DNA of 38,941 bases from a bacterium (GTDB lineage: Bacteria > Patescibacteriota > Minisyncoccia > Sungbacterales > GWA2-42-14), in assembly GCA_030649305.1 (NCBI GenBank), contig JAUSFV010000026.1, forward strand, positions 1-38,941, read 5' to 3'. Position 1 is the first letter of the stretch. Each line of letters begins with the position of its first letter. Positions 6,817 through 14,722 of this stretch are shown piece by piece. The notes under the pieces are model-generated. The model saw nothing but the letters and a program-made list of their open reading frames with translations. It was not told the origin of the DNA and ran no database searches. Both the position numbers and the translations under genes were made by a program.

Positions 6817-7470
6817 ATGGTTGATCAACCTCTTATTTTAAAAGCAGATACCACCACGCGGTCTTCGCGGATCCGCTTTTCTTCCCGTGTAAGCGATACG
6901 TTTTTTCTGATTTCCCTTATTTTCTTTTTTCTCGCTGTCTTCGGAGCCGGCGGGGTTTTTGTGTTTCAGTATGTAGCGAAACAAAGAATCGAAGGGCTTG
7001 ATGCGGAGCGCGAAAAATTGGAAGGAGAACTTCGTCCGAATCTCATTGACCAGGTGCTTTTGCTTTCGCGCCGTCTTGAAGCGGCACGCATGGTTCTCGG
7101 GAAACACGTTTTTTCCTCCAATGTGTTTGAATTTCTTGAGTCCGCAACACTTCCGCAGGTTCGTTTTACGTCTTTTGGATATTCGTTTGACGCGCGCAGG
7201 ATTGATTTAAACGCGGAGGCCGCAAGTTACGCGACACTTTCCCGTCAGATTCAGATTTTGGAGGCGCGCAAAGAAGTTGAAAAAGTTGATTTTGGGGGTT
7301 TGTCGCTCGGTCAGGGGGGACTGGTGAATTTCAAAATATCAGTTATTTTCCATGAAGATTTGTTCCATCGGAGACCGCAATCGTCCCAGTCGTCTCCCGC
7401 TCTTCCGTCATCTCCCGCTGCCCCTTCGTCGCCAACGGGTCCGTCTCTGCCTTCGCAATCGGAGTTGTAA
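6817..7470 (+). CDS. pilN: PilN-like pilus alignment protein
   Basis: 217 residues: short basic cytoplasmic N-terminus with RSSRIRFSSRV, one transmembrane helix (about 30-52), then a coiled-coil-like stretch with LDAEREKLEGEL and a small alpha/beta domain. This is the PilN layout; sequence conservation in the family is low, so the call leans on position between pilM and a PilO-like gene. The protein should sit in the inner membrane with its tail bound by PilM. The last 30 residues are a Ser/Pro/Ala-rich tail (SSPALPSSPAAPSSP) unusual for PilN, probably disordered. Confidence 0.8.
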   Translation: MVDQPLILKADTTTRSSRIRFSSRVSDTFFLISLIFFFLAVFGAGGVFVFQYVAKQRIEGLDAEREKLEGELRPNLIDQVLLLSRRLEAARMVLGKHVFSSNVFEFLESATLPQVRFTSFGYSFDARRIDLNAEAASYATLSRQIQILEARKEVEKVDFGGLSLGQGGLVNFKISVIFHEDLFHRRPQSSQSSPALPSSPAAPSSPTGPSLPSQSEL

Positions 7471-7474
7471 TATG

Positions 7475-7565
7475 TAGAAGCAAAATTAAACGCCACATAT
7501 CACGCAAAATTATACGCAAATAGCGTTTATGATTGCGTTACGGTCTGCGTTTATTATTGCTTCTA
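7475..7565. repeat. family B inverted repeat, copy 1 (pilN/pilO junction)
   Basis: Begins TAGAAGC and ends GCTTCTA, with internal words AACGCCA, TAGCGTTTAT and GCGTTTATTATTGCTTCTA. It is the most diverged of five family B copies in the pilus cluster. Confidence 0.8.
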
Positions 7566-7571
7566 AGATGC

Positions 7572-8156
7572 ATGTCTCGTTTTTCTCTCATGATTCTATC
7601 CGCGGTTATCGGCCTTCTTTTGATTGGCTTTGTTGCGGTACCCGGCGTTCGGAATATTTTTGCGCTTCTTAAAACTCAAACTGACTTGGAGGGGAACATC
7701 GCGGAATTGCATGACATTATGACCTCTCGAGACCGGCTTCAAGCGGAGTACCGGGCGATTCCGGAAGCGGATATAACGAAATTGAATCAGATTCTTCCCG
7801 AAGGGCCCGAGATCGGAAATCTTCTTTCTGTGTATGAAGCGCTTGCGAAGCGAAACGGTCTTGCGCTCATATCCATTGATTTTAGCGGCGGCGCGCAGGT
7901 GCGCGCCGGAGGAGCGCAGGCCGCGCGACCGACAAGCGCTTCGAATCAAAAAATCGTGAAAGCGCCTTCCGGTGACGCCACGCTACTTCCCGTGGTGCAG
8001 AACTTGCAGGGATCATACGATGCGTTTCGGCGGTATCTTCGTGATATAGAATTTTTGTTGAATGTTACTGATATTACGGATATTTCGTTCAGTCCATCGG
8101 ATTTGCAGAACGCGAGTTTTTCCATCCGGGGGGCGACATACTACTTTCAGAAATAG
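7572..8156 (+). CDS. pilO: PilO-like pilus alignment protein
   Basis: 194 residues from the ATG at 7572 (an upstream extension would read through the repeat). One transmembrane helix (about 5-25), then a coiled coil with LKTQTDLEGNIAELHDI, then a ferredoxin-like domain with LLSVYEALAKRNGLALISID and YDAFRRYLRDIEFLLNVTDI, both typical of PilO. It should pair with PilN on the outer face of the membrane. An Ala/Gly/Arg-rich loop (about 108-125) lies mid-domain. Its TAG stop codon is the first three bases of the next family B repeat. Confidence 0.85.
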   Translation: MSRFSLMILSAVIGLLLIGFVAVPGVRNIFALLKTQTDLEGNIAELHDIMTSRDRLQAEYRAIPEADITKLNQILPEGPEIGNLLSVYEALAKRNGLALISIDFSGGAQVRAGGAQAARPTSASNQKIVKAPSGDATLLPVVQNLQGSYDAFRRYLRDIEFLLNVTDITDISFSPSDLQNASFSIRGATYYFQK

Positions 8157-8241
8157 AAGCTAATAATACGCCAACGGCTACGCCAGTATGACGCCAATAG
8201 CGTTTATCATGGCGTATCATCTGGCGTTTGTGTGGCTTCTA
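8154..8241. repeat. family B inverted repeat, copy 2 (pilO/pilP-like junction)
   Basis: TAGAAGC...GCTTCTA arms, with ACGCCAACGGCTACGCC on the left and GGCGTATCATCTGGCGTTT on the right. The first TAG is the pilO stop codon. Confidence 0.85.
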
Positions 8242-8247
8242 CGTTAT

Positions 8248-8514
8248 ATGAACCGACAAACAATTTTTACCATCATTCTTGTGATAGTACTCGCGGCACT
8301 CGGGGCGCTTTGGTATGTGTATTTTTCCGGGCGCTCCGCGGAAGACACGGATGGTCCTGCGGGTGTTGATGTGGGCGTGTATCAGCGCGTCAAAGATCTT
8401 CGGCTTGATGTGGCGCTGTTTGACGACCCGGTTTTTCGGGAATTGAAACAAGAAACGATTCCGCCGCCCGTATCACAGAGTGTCGGGAGGAGCAATCCGT
8501 TCCTACCGTTTTAA
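8248..8514 (+). CDS. short PilP-like membrane-anchored protein
   Basis: 88 residues from the ATG at 8248; an apparent longer frame starts inside the repeat and is not used. One transmembrane helix (about 6-26) followed by a short extracytoplasmic tail ending SVGRSNPFLPF. A GR-x-PF ending after pilO is reminiscent of the PilP region that contacts PilN/PilO, but the protein lacks the PilP beta domain. Best read as a small pilus-associated subunit; the name PilP is not secure. Confidence 0.65.
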   Translation: MNRQTIFTIILVIVLAALGALWYVYFSGRSAEDTDGPAGVDVGVYQRVKDLRLDVALFDDPVFRELKQETIPPPVSQSVGRSNPFLPF

Positions 8515-8573
8515 AGGGCTTGGCCTGCAATTTTGAGCGATATCGTGAAAAAATTTTGGTAACAAAACCTTTA

Positions 8574-8701
8574 CCCCGTGAGATAGAGCTCGCAAGCTCG
8601 CTCATCTCATGGGGTGCTCAATGTTGTAGTGAAATTTACTGCGCATTGAGCCTTCCCCGTTAGATGAACAGAGTTCTATCTAACGGGGCGAGTAAATTTC
8701 A
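8574..8701 (+). promoter_or_regulatory. structured leader upstream of pilB with crossing helices
   Basis: Four pairings are visible. H1: CCCCGTGAGAT (8574-8584) with ATCTCATGGGG (8604-8614). H2: GCTCAATG (8616-8623) with CATTGAGC (8644-8651). H3: CCCCGTTAGAT (8655-8665) with ATCTAACGGGG (8678-8688). H4: TGAAATTTACT (8630-8640) with AGTAAATTTCA (8691-8701). H4 crosses H2, giving a possible pseudoknot or switch; H1 and H3 are related to each other and could swap arms. It ends 11 bp before pilB. It may be another repeat rather than a regulator. Confidence 0.6.
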
Positions 8702-8712
8702 ACACCATTGGC

Positions 8713-10434
8713 ATGGCTCGTTCTGTCATAGACATTCTTTCAGAAAAAGGCCTCCTCTCCAAAGAGGCGGCTCTTGAGGTACGCAAGAAAATAAAAGACT
8801 CGGGCGCGTCGCTTGATGATGTTCTTGCAAAACAGGGCATGAGAGAGGAGGTAGTTGTGGAGGCAAAGAGCGAATTAACGGGGCTTCCGGTAGTACAGCT
8901 TCTTGGAAAAAAGGTGCAATTTGAAGTTTTGAAACAGATTCCGGAAGAATCCGCGCGGTTTTATCGGTTTGTGCCGATAGATAAAAAAGAAGGAGTGCTC
9001 GAAATCGGGATGGTGAATCCGGAGGATGTGAAGGCGCAGGACGCGCTTAAATTTATCGCGAATCGCTTGGGCCTGACGTTTAAAATTTTTTTGATTTCTC
9101 CAAACGATTTTTCCGCGGTTCTTTCTGAATACAAAAGTTTGGGGGGCGAGGTGACGAAAGCTCTTTCGGAGTTTGAAAAAGAAGCGAGTGTTGAGGAGCA
9201 GGTTCGTCGGGCCGGGCGCGGCAAAGAGGCCGCGGGAAGCACGTTTGTGGAAGAGGCGCCCATCACAAAAATGGTGACAGTTATTTTGCGCCATGCCGTG
9301 GAGGGAAGGGCCTCTGACGTGCACATTGAGCCGACACTAACCGAGTTGCGGGTGCGGTTTCGGGTGGACGGGGTGCTCTATACGAGTTTAATTCTTCCGC
9401 ATGATGTCCATGATGCGGTGGTGACGCGCATTAAGGTTATGACGAATCTTCTGATCGATGAAAAGCGGGTACCTCAGGACGGCCGGTTTCACGCGCGTAT
9501 CAACGAAAAAGAAATTGATTTTCGCGTATCCACGTTTCCTACGAGCATGGGCGAGAAGGTTGTGCTTCGTATTCTTGACCCGGAATCCGGCATTGCAACG
9601 CTTGAGGGTCTTGGTTTGAACGGGCGCAATTTGAAAGTGGTGCTTGAAAATATCAAAAAGCCCTACGGCATGATTTTGGTCACCGGCCCCACGGGTTCGG
9701 GGAAATCAACAACGCTCTATGCTATTTTGCAGATTTTGAATCAGGAGTCGCGTAACATTGTAAGTTTGGAGGATCCGGTAGAATATTATGTATCAGGGGT
9801 GAATCAATCGCAGGTGCGCCCCGAAATCGGTTATACGTTTGCGACAGGGCTTCGTCATATTTTGCGGCAAGACCCCGATGTCATTATGGTGGGCGAGATT
9901 CGCGACAAAGAAACGGCTGAACTCGCGGTTCATGCATCACTTACGGGACACCTCGTTCTTTCAACGCTTCATACCAATAACGCGATTGGGGCGATTCCCC
10001 GTTTGATTGATATGGGGGTTGAGCCCTTTTTGATTCCTTCGACGATCGCGTGTGTCATGGGCCAGCGCCTTGTTCGGCGCCTTTGCGATGATTCCAAGAA
10101 AGAAGTTATAATGGAGGGGAGAATTCGGGAGATAGTTGAGAAGGAAATTCAGTCGCTTCCTGCGGGATACGAGGATTTAAAAAAGAAGCCGCCCCAAAAA
10201 ATTTTTGAAGGGGTAATTTCACCAACCTGCCCCAAGGGCTCAAAGGGGCGCATCGGCGTATTTGAAGCGCTTGAGATGACGCCCGACCTTGAACATATCA
10301 TTTTGGACGAGCCGACGGAATTGAAAATTATCGGAGAGGCAAAGCGCCAAGGGTTGATTACCATGCGCCAAGACGGTATTTTGAAGGTGGCGAAGGGCGA
10401 GATTGGCCTGGGCGAGTTGTTGGAAGTCATTTAA
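8713..10434 (+). CDS. pilB: type IV pilus extension ATPase PilB/GspE
   Basis: 573 residues. The N-terminal MshEN-like domain is followed by the AAA core: Walker A GPTGSGKSTTLYA (about 324), Asp box IVSLEDPVEYYV, Walker B DPDVIMVGEIRD, His box LSTLHTNNA. VEGRASDVHIEP and RVRFRVDGVLY are classic. It should be the cytoplasmic hexamer that powers pilus assembly. The zinc tetracysteine of most GspE proteins is reduced: near the C-terminal end only single Cys remain (RRLCDDS and SPTCPKGSKGRIGVFEAL), so zinc binding is doubtful. A structured leader precedes it. Confidence 0.95.
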   Translation: MARSVIDILSEKGLLSKEAALEVRKKIKDSGASLDDVLAKQGMREEVVVEAKSELTGLPVVQLLGKKVQFEVLKQIPEESARFYRFVPIDKKEGVLEIGMVNPEDVKAQDALKFIANRLGLTFKIFLISPNDFSAVLSEYKSLGGEVTKALSEFEKEASVEEQVRRAGRGKEAAGSTFVEEAPITKMVTVILRHAVEGRASDVHIEPTLTELRVRFRVDGVLYTSLILPHDVHDAVVTRIKVMTNLLIDEKRVPQDGRFHARINEKEIDFRVSTFPTSMGEKVVLRILDPESGIATLEGLGLNGRNLKVVLENIKKPYGMILVTGPTGSGKSTTLYAILQILNQESRNIVSLEDPVEYYVSGVNQSQVRPEIGYTFATGLRHILRQDPDVIMVGEIRDKETAELAVHASLTGHLVLSTLHTNNAIGAIPRLIDMGVEPFLIPSTIACVMGQRLVRRLCDDSKKEVIMEGRIREIVEKEIQSLPAGYEDLKKKPPQKIFEGVISPTCPKGSKGRIGVFEALEMTPDLEHIILDEPTELKIIGEAKRQGLITMRQDGILKVAKGEIGLGELLEVI

Positions 10435-10438
10435 TAAA

Positions 10439-10552
10439 ATTTCTAATTACTAATTTCTAATTGGTCTAATAAAATCCCAAACTTTGAAATGACCAGTGAC
10501 TAAATAGATTTTAGACATTAGACATTTTGACATTAGGTATTTATTAGAAATT
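10439..10552. repeat. family A inverted repeat, copy 1 (pilB/pilin junction)
   Basis: Begins AAATTTCTAATTACTAATTT and ends TATTTATTAGAAATTT. The interior carries CCCAAACTTTGAAATGACCA, which recurs at 18520-18669 and, reversed, at 24186-24317. Confidence 0.85.
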
Positions 10553-10569
10553 TGGGGAAGAACTATACA

Positions 10570-11007
10570 ATGGATTTAATACCGATTAACAATAAAAAAT
10601 GGCAGAGTGGAGGATTCACTATTATTGAATTGTTGGTGGTGACGGCAATTATTGCTTTGCTCGCGTCCGCTATTTTTGTAACGCTTTCATCAGCCCGCGC
10701 CAAGGGACGGGATGCCACGCGCGAACAGCACATCAAGACGCTGCAAAGCGCTCTTGAATCGTTTTATACGAATGCGCGCCGCTATCCCATATGCGATCCC
10801 GGAGAGTTTGTCACCGGCTCCGATTGTTTGTCCGTTGATCTTGTCAATGCCGAAGCGATCGCGGCCTCTCCTCTTGATCCGCTGAACCAAGGAAACAACC
10901 GTTATTTTTATGAATCGGTTGATGGCGTTGATTATGTGATTACCTATTATTTGGAAACTGACGGTATACCGGCAAAATCAGCCGGGGAGAATCAGGCCAC
11001 ACCCTAG
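10570..11007 (+). CDS. type IV pilin-like protein
   Basis: 145 residues from the ATG at 10570. Prepilin motif SGGFTIIELLVVTAIIALLA with cleavage expected between Gly and Phe after a leader of about 15 residues, and Glu at +5. The hydrophobic N-terminal helix is followed by a charged segment AKGRDATREQHIKTLQSALE and a small C-terminal domain with two Cys (CDPGEFVTGSDC) that may form a disulfide. It should be a pilin or pseudopilin. Its TAG stop starts the next family B repeat. Confidence 0.88.
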   Translation: MDLIPINNKKWQSGGFTIIELLVVTAIIALLASAIFVTLSSARAKGRDATREQHIKTLQSALESFYTNARRYPICDPGEFVTGSDCLSVDLVNAEAIAASPLDPLNQGNNRYFYESVDGVDYVITYYLETDGIPAKSAGENQATP

Positions 11008-11094
11008 AAGCCAATATATACGCCACCGGTTACGCCAATAAAACGCCAGTAGCGTTTATCATAGCGTATCATTTGGCGTTTATTGTAGCTTCTA
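11005..11094. repeat. family B inverted repeat, copy 3 (pilin/response regulator junction)
   Basis: TAGAAGCCAATATATACGCC at the left; GGCGTTTATTGTAGCTTCTA at the right. The first TAG is the pilin stop codon; the right arm ends 5 bp before the regulator's ATG. Confidence 0.88.
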
Positions 11095-11099
11095 CGTTT

Positions 11100-11465
11100 A
11101 TGAAAATCCTCATTGTAGACGACGACAGCTTAATTCAAGATATGTACGCGCTTAAACTGAAAGAGGCGGGGTTTGAGGTGTTTACCGCGCATGAGGGAAA
11201 AACCGCGATTGCAACCGTGGCAAAAGAAAAACCCGACGCGGTGCTGCTTGATGTTATTCTTCCGCAGATGGACGGGTTTGAAATTTTGCAGGAATTGAAA
11301 ACGCAAGGACTCCTTGCCGCGACGCGAGTGATTATGCTGACAAACGTCGGTGAACGAAAGGATGTGGAGCGTGGGATGGAGCTCGGGGCGTCCGATTATA
11401 TCATTAAAGCAAACTTTACCCCCTCGCAGGTGGTGGAGAAAGTTAAAAAAATTCTCAAAAAATAG
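11100..11465 (+). CDS. single-domain response regulator (PilG/PilH/CheY-like)
   Basis: 121 residues, one receiver domain and no output domain. The acidic pocket is D7-D9 in ILIVDDDS, the phospho-acceptor is Asp51 in VLLDVILPQMDGFEIL, the conserved Thr is in VIMLTNVGE and the Lys in DYIIKANFTPSQ. The start is the ATG at 11100; an earlier ATG belongs to the repeat. Lying between a pilin and pilT, it probably switches pilus motor activity after phosphorylation by a histidine kinase not in this window. Its stop TAG is the first codon of the next repeat. Confidence 0.92.
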   Translation: MKILIVDDDSLIQDMYALKLKEAGFEVFTAHEGKTAIATVAKEKPDAVLLDVILPQMDGFEILQELKTQGLLAATRVIMLTNVGERKDVERGMELGASDYIIKANFTPSQVVEKVKKILKK

Positions 11466-11553
11466 AAGCCAATATATACGCTACCGGCTACGCTATATAA
11501 AACGCTAATAGCGTTTATCATGGCGTATCATTTGGCGTTTATTGTTGCTTCTA
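11463..11553. repeat. family B inverted repeat, copy 4 (response regulator/pilT junction)
   Basis: TAGAAGCCAATATATACGCT at the left and GGCGTTTATTGTTGCTTCTA at the right, very close to copy 3, but with GCC changed to GCT at several places on the left arm. It provides the regulator's stop codon. Confidence 0.88.
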
Positions 11554-11558
11554 CGCAC

Positions 11559-12626
11559 ATGAGCCAAAAAGAAGATTTTGAAGACCTTATTCAAACGGTT
11601 CTGAAGCAAAACGCATCAGACCTGCATATTACCGTCGGAAGGCGGCCGACACTTCGTATTGACGGAGGGCTCGTGGAGCTCGTGAAGCGTCCGATTGTGA
11701 CCGAAGAGCTTGCGGAGGAATATGTCAATATTTTACTTTCTTCCGAAGAGAAAGAAACGTTTCTCCGTAATAAGGAAATTGACCTCTCCTACGCGTATAA
11801 GGATATCGTGCGTTTTCGCGTTAATGTATTTTTTCAACGCGGCTTTATGGGGGCGGCACTTCGTCTTATTCCTACAAAAATTCGGACGGTTGAAGAATTG
11901 CATCTTCCTCCGATTCTTATTGATTTGGTTCAGCGTCCGCAGGGGTTTTTTCTCGTGGTGGGACCGACGGGGCACGGGAAAACAACAACACTTGCGGCTC
12001 TTGTTGATTATATAAATCATACGCGGAATGAACACATTATCACGATTGAGGACCCGATTGAGTATTTATTCTCGTCTGACCGTGCTATCGTGGACCAGCG
12101 TGAAGTTGGGATTGACACACGAGATTTTCAGGCGGCTTTGCGTTCGCTTTTTCGCGAAGATGTTGATGTGGGGATGGTCGGAGAGATGCGCGATGTTGAG
12201 ACTATGGGAACCGCGGTGACTGCTGCCGAAACCGGTCACTTGATTCTTTCCACGCTTCATACCAATAACGCGGCGCAGACCATTGACCGTATTATTGATA
12301 GTTTCCGCGCGGACCAGCAAGCACAAATCAGGACGCAACTGGCATCCACGCTGATTGGTATCGTTTCGCAACGCCTCATCCCCCGTATTCAGGGGGGGTT
12401 GATTCCCGCGGCAGAAATTATGATCGCGAATCCCGCGGTACGCAATCTTATCCGTGAAAATAAAATTCACGAAATTGACCTTGTGATTGAGACAAGTTCG
12501 GAGCAGGGGATGGTGAGCTTAAACCGCGCGCTCGTTGATTTGGTTCGCAGGGGTGAAATTACCATTGAGAATGCGGTAAATTACTCCCTGCATCCGGGAG
12601 AGTTGCAGTCGTTACTGAAGCGATAG
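11559..12626 (+). CDS. pilT: twitching motility retraction ATPase PilT
   Basis: 355 residues from the ATG at 11559. An extended reading frame (MAYHLAFIVAST) comes from the repeat and is rejected. Motifs: ASDLHITVGRRPTLRIDG, Walker A VVGPTGHGKTTTLAAL, Asp box ITIEDPIEYLF, Walker B VGMVGEMRDVETMGTAV, His box LSTLHTNNAAQTIDRIID, then AAEIMIANPAVRNLIRENKI. The order and length match PilT. It should depolymerise the pilus in the cytoplasm, opposing PilB. Confidence 0.95.
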   Translation: MSQKEDFEDLIQTVLKQNASDLHITVGRRPTLRIDGGLVELVKRPIVTEELAEEYVNILLSSEEKETFLRNKEIDLSYAYKDIVRFRVNVFFQRGFMGAALRLIPTKIRTVEELHLPPILIDLVQRPQGFFLVVGPTGHGKTTTLAALVDYINHTRNEHIITIEDPIEYLFSSDRAIVDQREVGIDTRDFQAALRSLFREDVDVGMVGEMRDVETMGTAVTAAETGHLILSTLHTNNAAQTIDRIIDSFRADQQAQIRTQLASTLIGIVSQRLIPRIQGGLIPAAEIMIANPAVRNLIRENKIHEIDLVIETSSEQGMVSLNRALVDLVRRGEITIENAVNYSLHPGELQSLLKR

Positions 12627-12740
12627 CAATGATGCCAATGTGATGCGAATAAAATGCGAATCTACAAATTGCGAATCGCGTCAATAGCGTCATTCGCAAT
12701 TCGCCATATTGGCATTTCATTTGTAGATTTGCATCATTGC
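12626..12740. repeat. family C-like inverted repeat (pilT/pilC junction)
   Basis: Outer arms GCAATGATGC and GCATCATTGC pair perfectly, with internal words ATGCGAATCTACAAATTGCG against CGCAATTCGCC and TTTGTAGATTTGC. It overlaps the last base of pilT's stop and ends 2 bp before pilC. Confidence 0.85.
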
Positions 12741-12742
12741 AC

Positions 12743-13945
12743 ATGAGATTTAAATACCAAGCCCGCACCCCCGAGGGAGAACAGCGCTCCGGCATTGTGG
12801 AGGCGGTCAATCAGGATTCTGCCGTTGAGATTTTACAGAAAAACGCTCTGGTGGTTGTTGGAATTCAGGAAGAAAAAACTCCTTTTTGGCAGATACGCCT
12901 CAAATTTTTTGACCGCGTCAAGATGCGGGACGTCGTTATTTTTTCTCGGCAACTCTCAACGCTTTTTGAGGCAAAAGTTCCTGTGGTGGAGGCATTGAAA
13001 ACGCTTGTTTCCGAATCGTTCAATGTGACTCTTAAAAACGCGGTTTCAGAAGTTCTTGATGATATTTCAGGGGGTTCCAATCTTTCGCAGGCAATGACGC
13101 GCCACCCGGAAGTTTTTTCTTCCTTTTATATCAACATGGTGAAGGCCGGAGAAGAATCGGGAAAATTACATGAGGTGTTCAATTACTTGGCGGATTATCT
13201 TGAGCGCTCCTACGCCATTACGTCCAAGGCAAAAAATGCCATGATTTATCCGGTATTCGTCTTTTTCGCGTTTATCGGGGTTATGGTCGTGATGCTTGTG
13301 GTGGTCGTACCGCGCCTCACGTCTATTTTTGAAGAATCGGGGCAGGCAGTTCCGCTGTATACCAGGATTGTGATGGGACTTTCCTCGTTTCTCCAACATT
13401 GGGGGATTTATTTTCTTGTACTTCTTTCGATTTGTGCGGTGATTTTTTGGCGTTTTTTTCAGACTGAGCGCGGGAAAGAATTTTTGGATGAATTCAAAAT
13501 TCGCATACCGCTCTTCGGGGGGCTTTTCAAAAAATTGTATTTAGCCCGCATTGCAGATAATTTGGGGACGTTGATTGCGTCAGGAGTGCCGATTTTGCGG
13601 GGACTTCAGATTTCATCGGATGTTGTGGGAAATCGGGTATACCGGCATATTATTTTGGACGCGGCAGAATCAGTAAAGGCGGGCAATACTATTAGTTATT
13701 CTCTTCAAAAATACAAAGAAATTCCTCCGCTCATCTCCCAGATGATTAAAATCGGCGAGGAATCAGGACGGCTCGAATTCATTTTACAGGCGTTAGCGCG
13801 GTTTTATCAGCGCGATGTGGACAACGCGCTTGAGAACTTGGTAGGATTGATTGAGCCTGCTCTTATTATTTTTCTCGGTGTCGGGGTCGGGGGATTGGTG
13901 GCAGCCATTTTGGTGCCGTTGTACAATATATCCTCAGTATTATAG
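12743..13945 (+). CDS. pilC: type IV pilus inner-membrane platform protein PilC
   Basis: 400 residues from the ATG at 12743. Two GspF domains with three to four transmembrane helices: the first cytoplasmic domain has FSRQLSTLFEAKVPVVEALK, then membrane segments at about 165-190 and 215-238, a second domain with IADNLGTLIASGVPILRGLQ, and a final helix with FLGVGVGGLVAAILVPLYNI. This repeated-domain layout is diagnostic. It is the membrane platform on which PilB and PilT act. Confidence 0.95.
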   Translation: MRFKYQARTPEGEQRSGIVEAVNQDSAVEILQKNALVVVGIQEEKTPFWQIRLKFFDRVKMRDVVIFSRQLSTLFEAKVPVVEALKTLVSESFNVTLKNAVSEVLDDISGGSNLSQAMTRHPEVFSSFYINMVKAGEESGKLHEVFNYLADYLERSYAITSKAKNAMIYPVFVFFAFIGVMVVMLVVVVPRLTSIFEESGQAVPLYTRIVMGLSSFLQHWGIYFLVLLSICAVIFWRFFQTERGKEFLDEFKIRIPLFGGLFKKLYLARIADNLGTLIASGVPILRGLQISSDVVGNRVYRHIILDAAESVKAGNTISYSLQKYKEIPPLISQMIKIGEESGRLEFILQALARFYQRDVDNALENLVGLIEPALIIFLGVGVGGLVAAILVPLYNISSVL

Positions 13946-13950
13946 GAATA

Positions 13951-14065
13951 TAGAAGCCAATTAATGCCATGCGCCTGCGGGCGCGATACGCTATTGAAAC
14001 GCTATACGGATATTTTTGGTTGGCGTTTATCATGGCGTATCTTCTGGCGTTTCGTGTGGCTTCTA
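13951..14065. repeat. family B inverted repeat, copy 5 (after pilC)
   Basis: TAGAAGCCAATTAATGCC on the left, GGCGTTTCGTGTGGCTTCTA on the right, with an extra GC-rich CGCCTGCGGGCG hairpin on the left side. It is the longest copy. Confidence 0.85.
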
Positions 14066-14085
14066 CGTCCTGTGGATAAGTACTT

Positions 14086-14114
14086 TTGCCCTATTTTCTG
14101 GCTTTATATATAAT
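14086..14114 (+). promoter_or_regulatory. internal promoter for the probable major pilin
   Basis: TTGCCC (14086-14091), 17 bp, TATAAT (14109-14114). The leader to the ATG at 14204 is about 83 nt and contains the inverted repeat at 14130-14196. It is the best promoter inside the pilus cluster. Confidence 0.65.
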
Positions 14115-14129
14115 AAAAAGGTCGCTTAT

Positions 14130-14196
14130 TAACTACCAACTACTCACTACCAACTACCAACATCGTGTTGTTGGGGGCAGGTAATTGGTTGTAGTT
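14130..14196. repeat. inverted repeat in the pilin leader
   Basis: AACTACCAACTACTCACTAC on the left faces GGTAATTGGTTGTAGTTTTT on the right; the turn is built from CAACATCGTGTTGTTG. It uses the same CTACCA word that appears in inserts within ligA. Confidence 0.7.
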
Positions 14197-14203
14197 TTTA
14201 GTA

Positions 14204-14716
14204 ATGTTAAAATATTTTTTAAGAAAAGAAGGCGTAAAAACAGGTGGGTTCACCCTCATCGAGCTTTTGGTCGTTATCGCGATTATCGGTATTTTGGCGT
14301 CTATCGTGCTCGCATCATTGAATACGGCGCGCCGAAAATCGCGTGATGCGCGAAGAATCGCCGATATCAAACAGATTCAATTGGCGCTTGAGCTCTCATT
14401 TGACCAGGATCAGGAATATCCTTTGCTGTTGGCCGATCTTGCTACCGATAATTTTATTCCCCAAGTTCCTACAGATCCTTCAACGGGTCTGTCGTATGCG
14501 TATTTCCCTTTAGAAGATAGTGACGGTGCCGCCTGTGTGGCCGCAGAGACTTGTCTCTATTATCACCTTGGGGCAGAGCTTGAGGAAGTAACTAATCCGG
14601 CGCTTGATGGCAGCAGTAATTTAGAGCCGGCCGCCGATTTTGGTTTTGACGGTGATAATGACATATGTGGGGCTGATGGCGCTAATCCGGATCAATGTTA
14701 TGATGTTGCTCCCTAG
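14204..14716 (+). CDS. type IV pilin, probable major pilin
   Basis: 170 residues. Leader of 15 residues ending KTGG, then [20 protein letters not shown], the consensus pilin helix with Glu at +5. [19 protein letters not shown] follows as in many CPR and Gram-positive pilins. The C-terminal part is acidic and has Cys pairs (CVAAETC and [11 protein letters not shown]). It has its own promoter, which supports a role as the main pilus subunit. After cleavage by the prepilin peptidase it would be assembled by PilB and PilC. Confidence 0.9.
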   Translation: MLKYFLRKEGVKTGGFTLIELLVVIAIIGILASIVLASLNTARRKSRDARRIADIKQIQLALELSFDQDQEYPLLLADLATDNFIPQVPTDPSTGLSYAYFPLEDSDGAACVAAETCLYYHLGAELEEVTNPALDGSSNLEPAADFGFDGDNDICGADGANPDQCYDVAP

Positions 14717-14722
14717 TCGCGA

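Noticed and set aside
11073-11558. N-terminal extensions MAFIVAST and MAYHLAFIVAST on the response regulator and PilT
   Set aside because: Both are coded by the right arms of family B repeats; conserved domains start at the next ATG.
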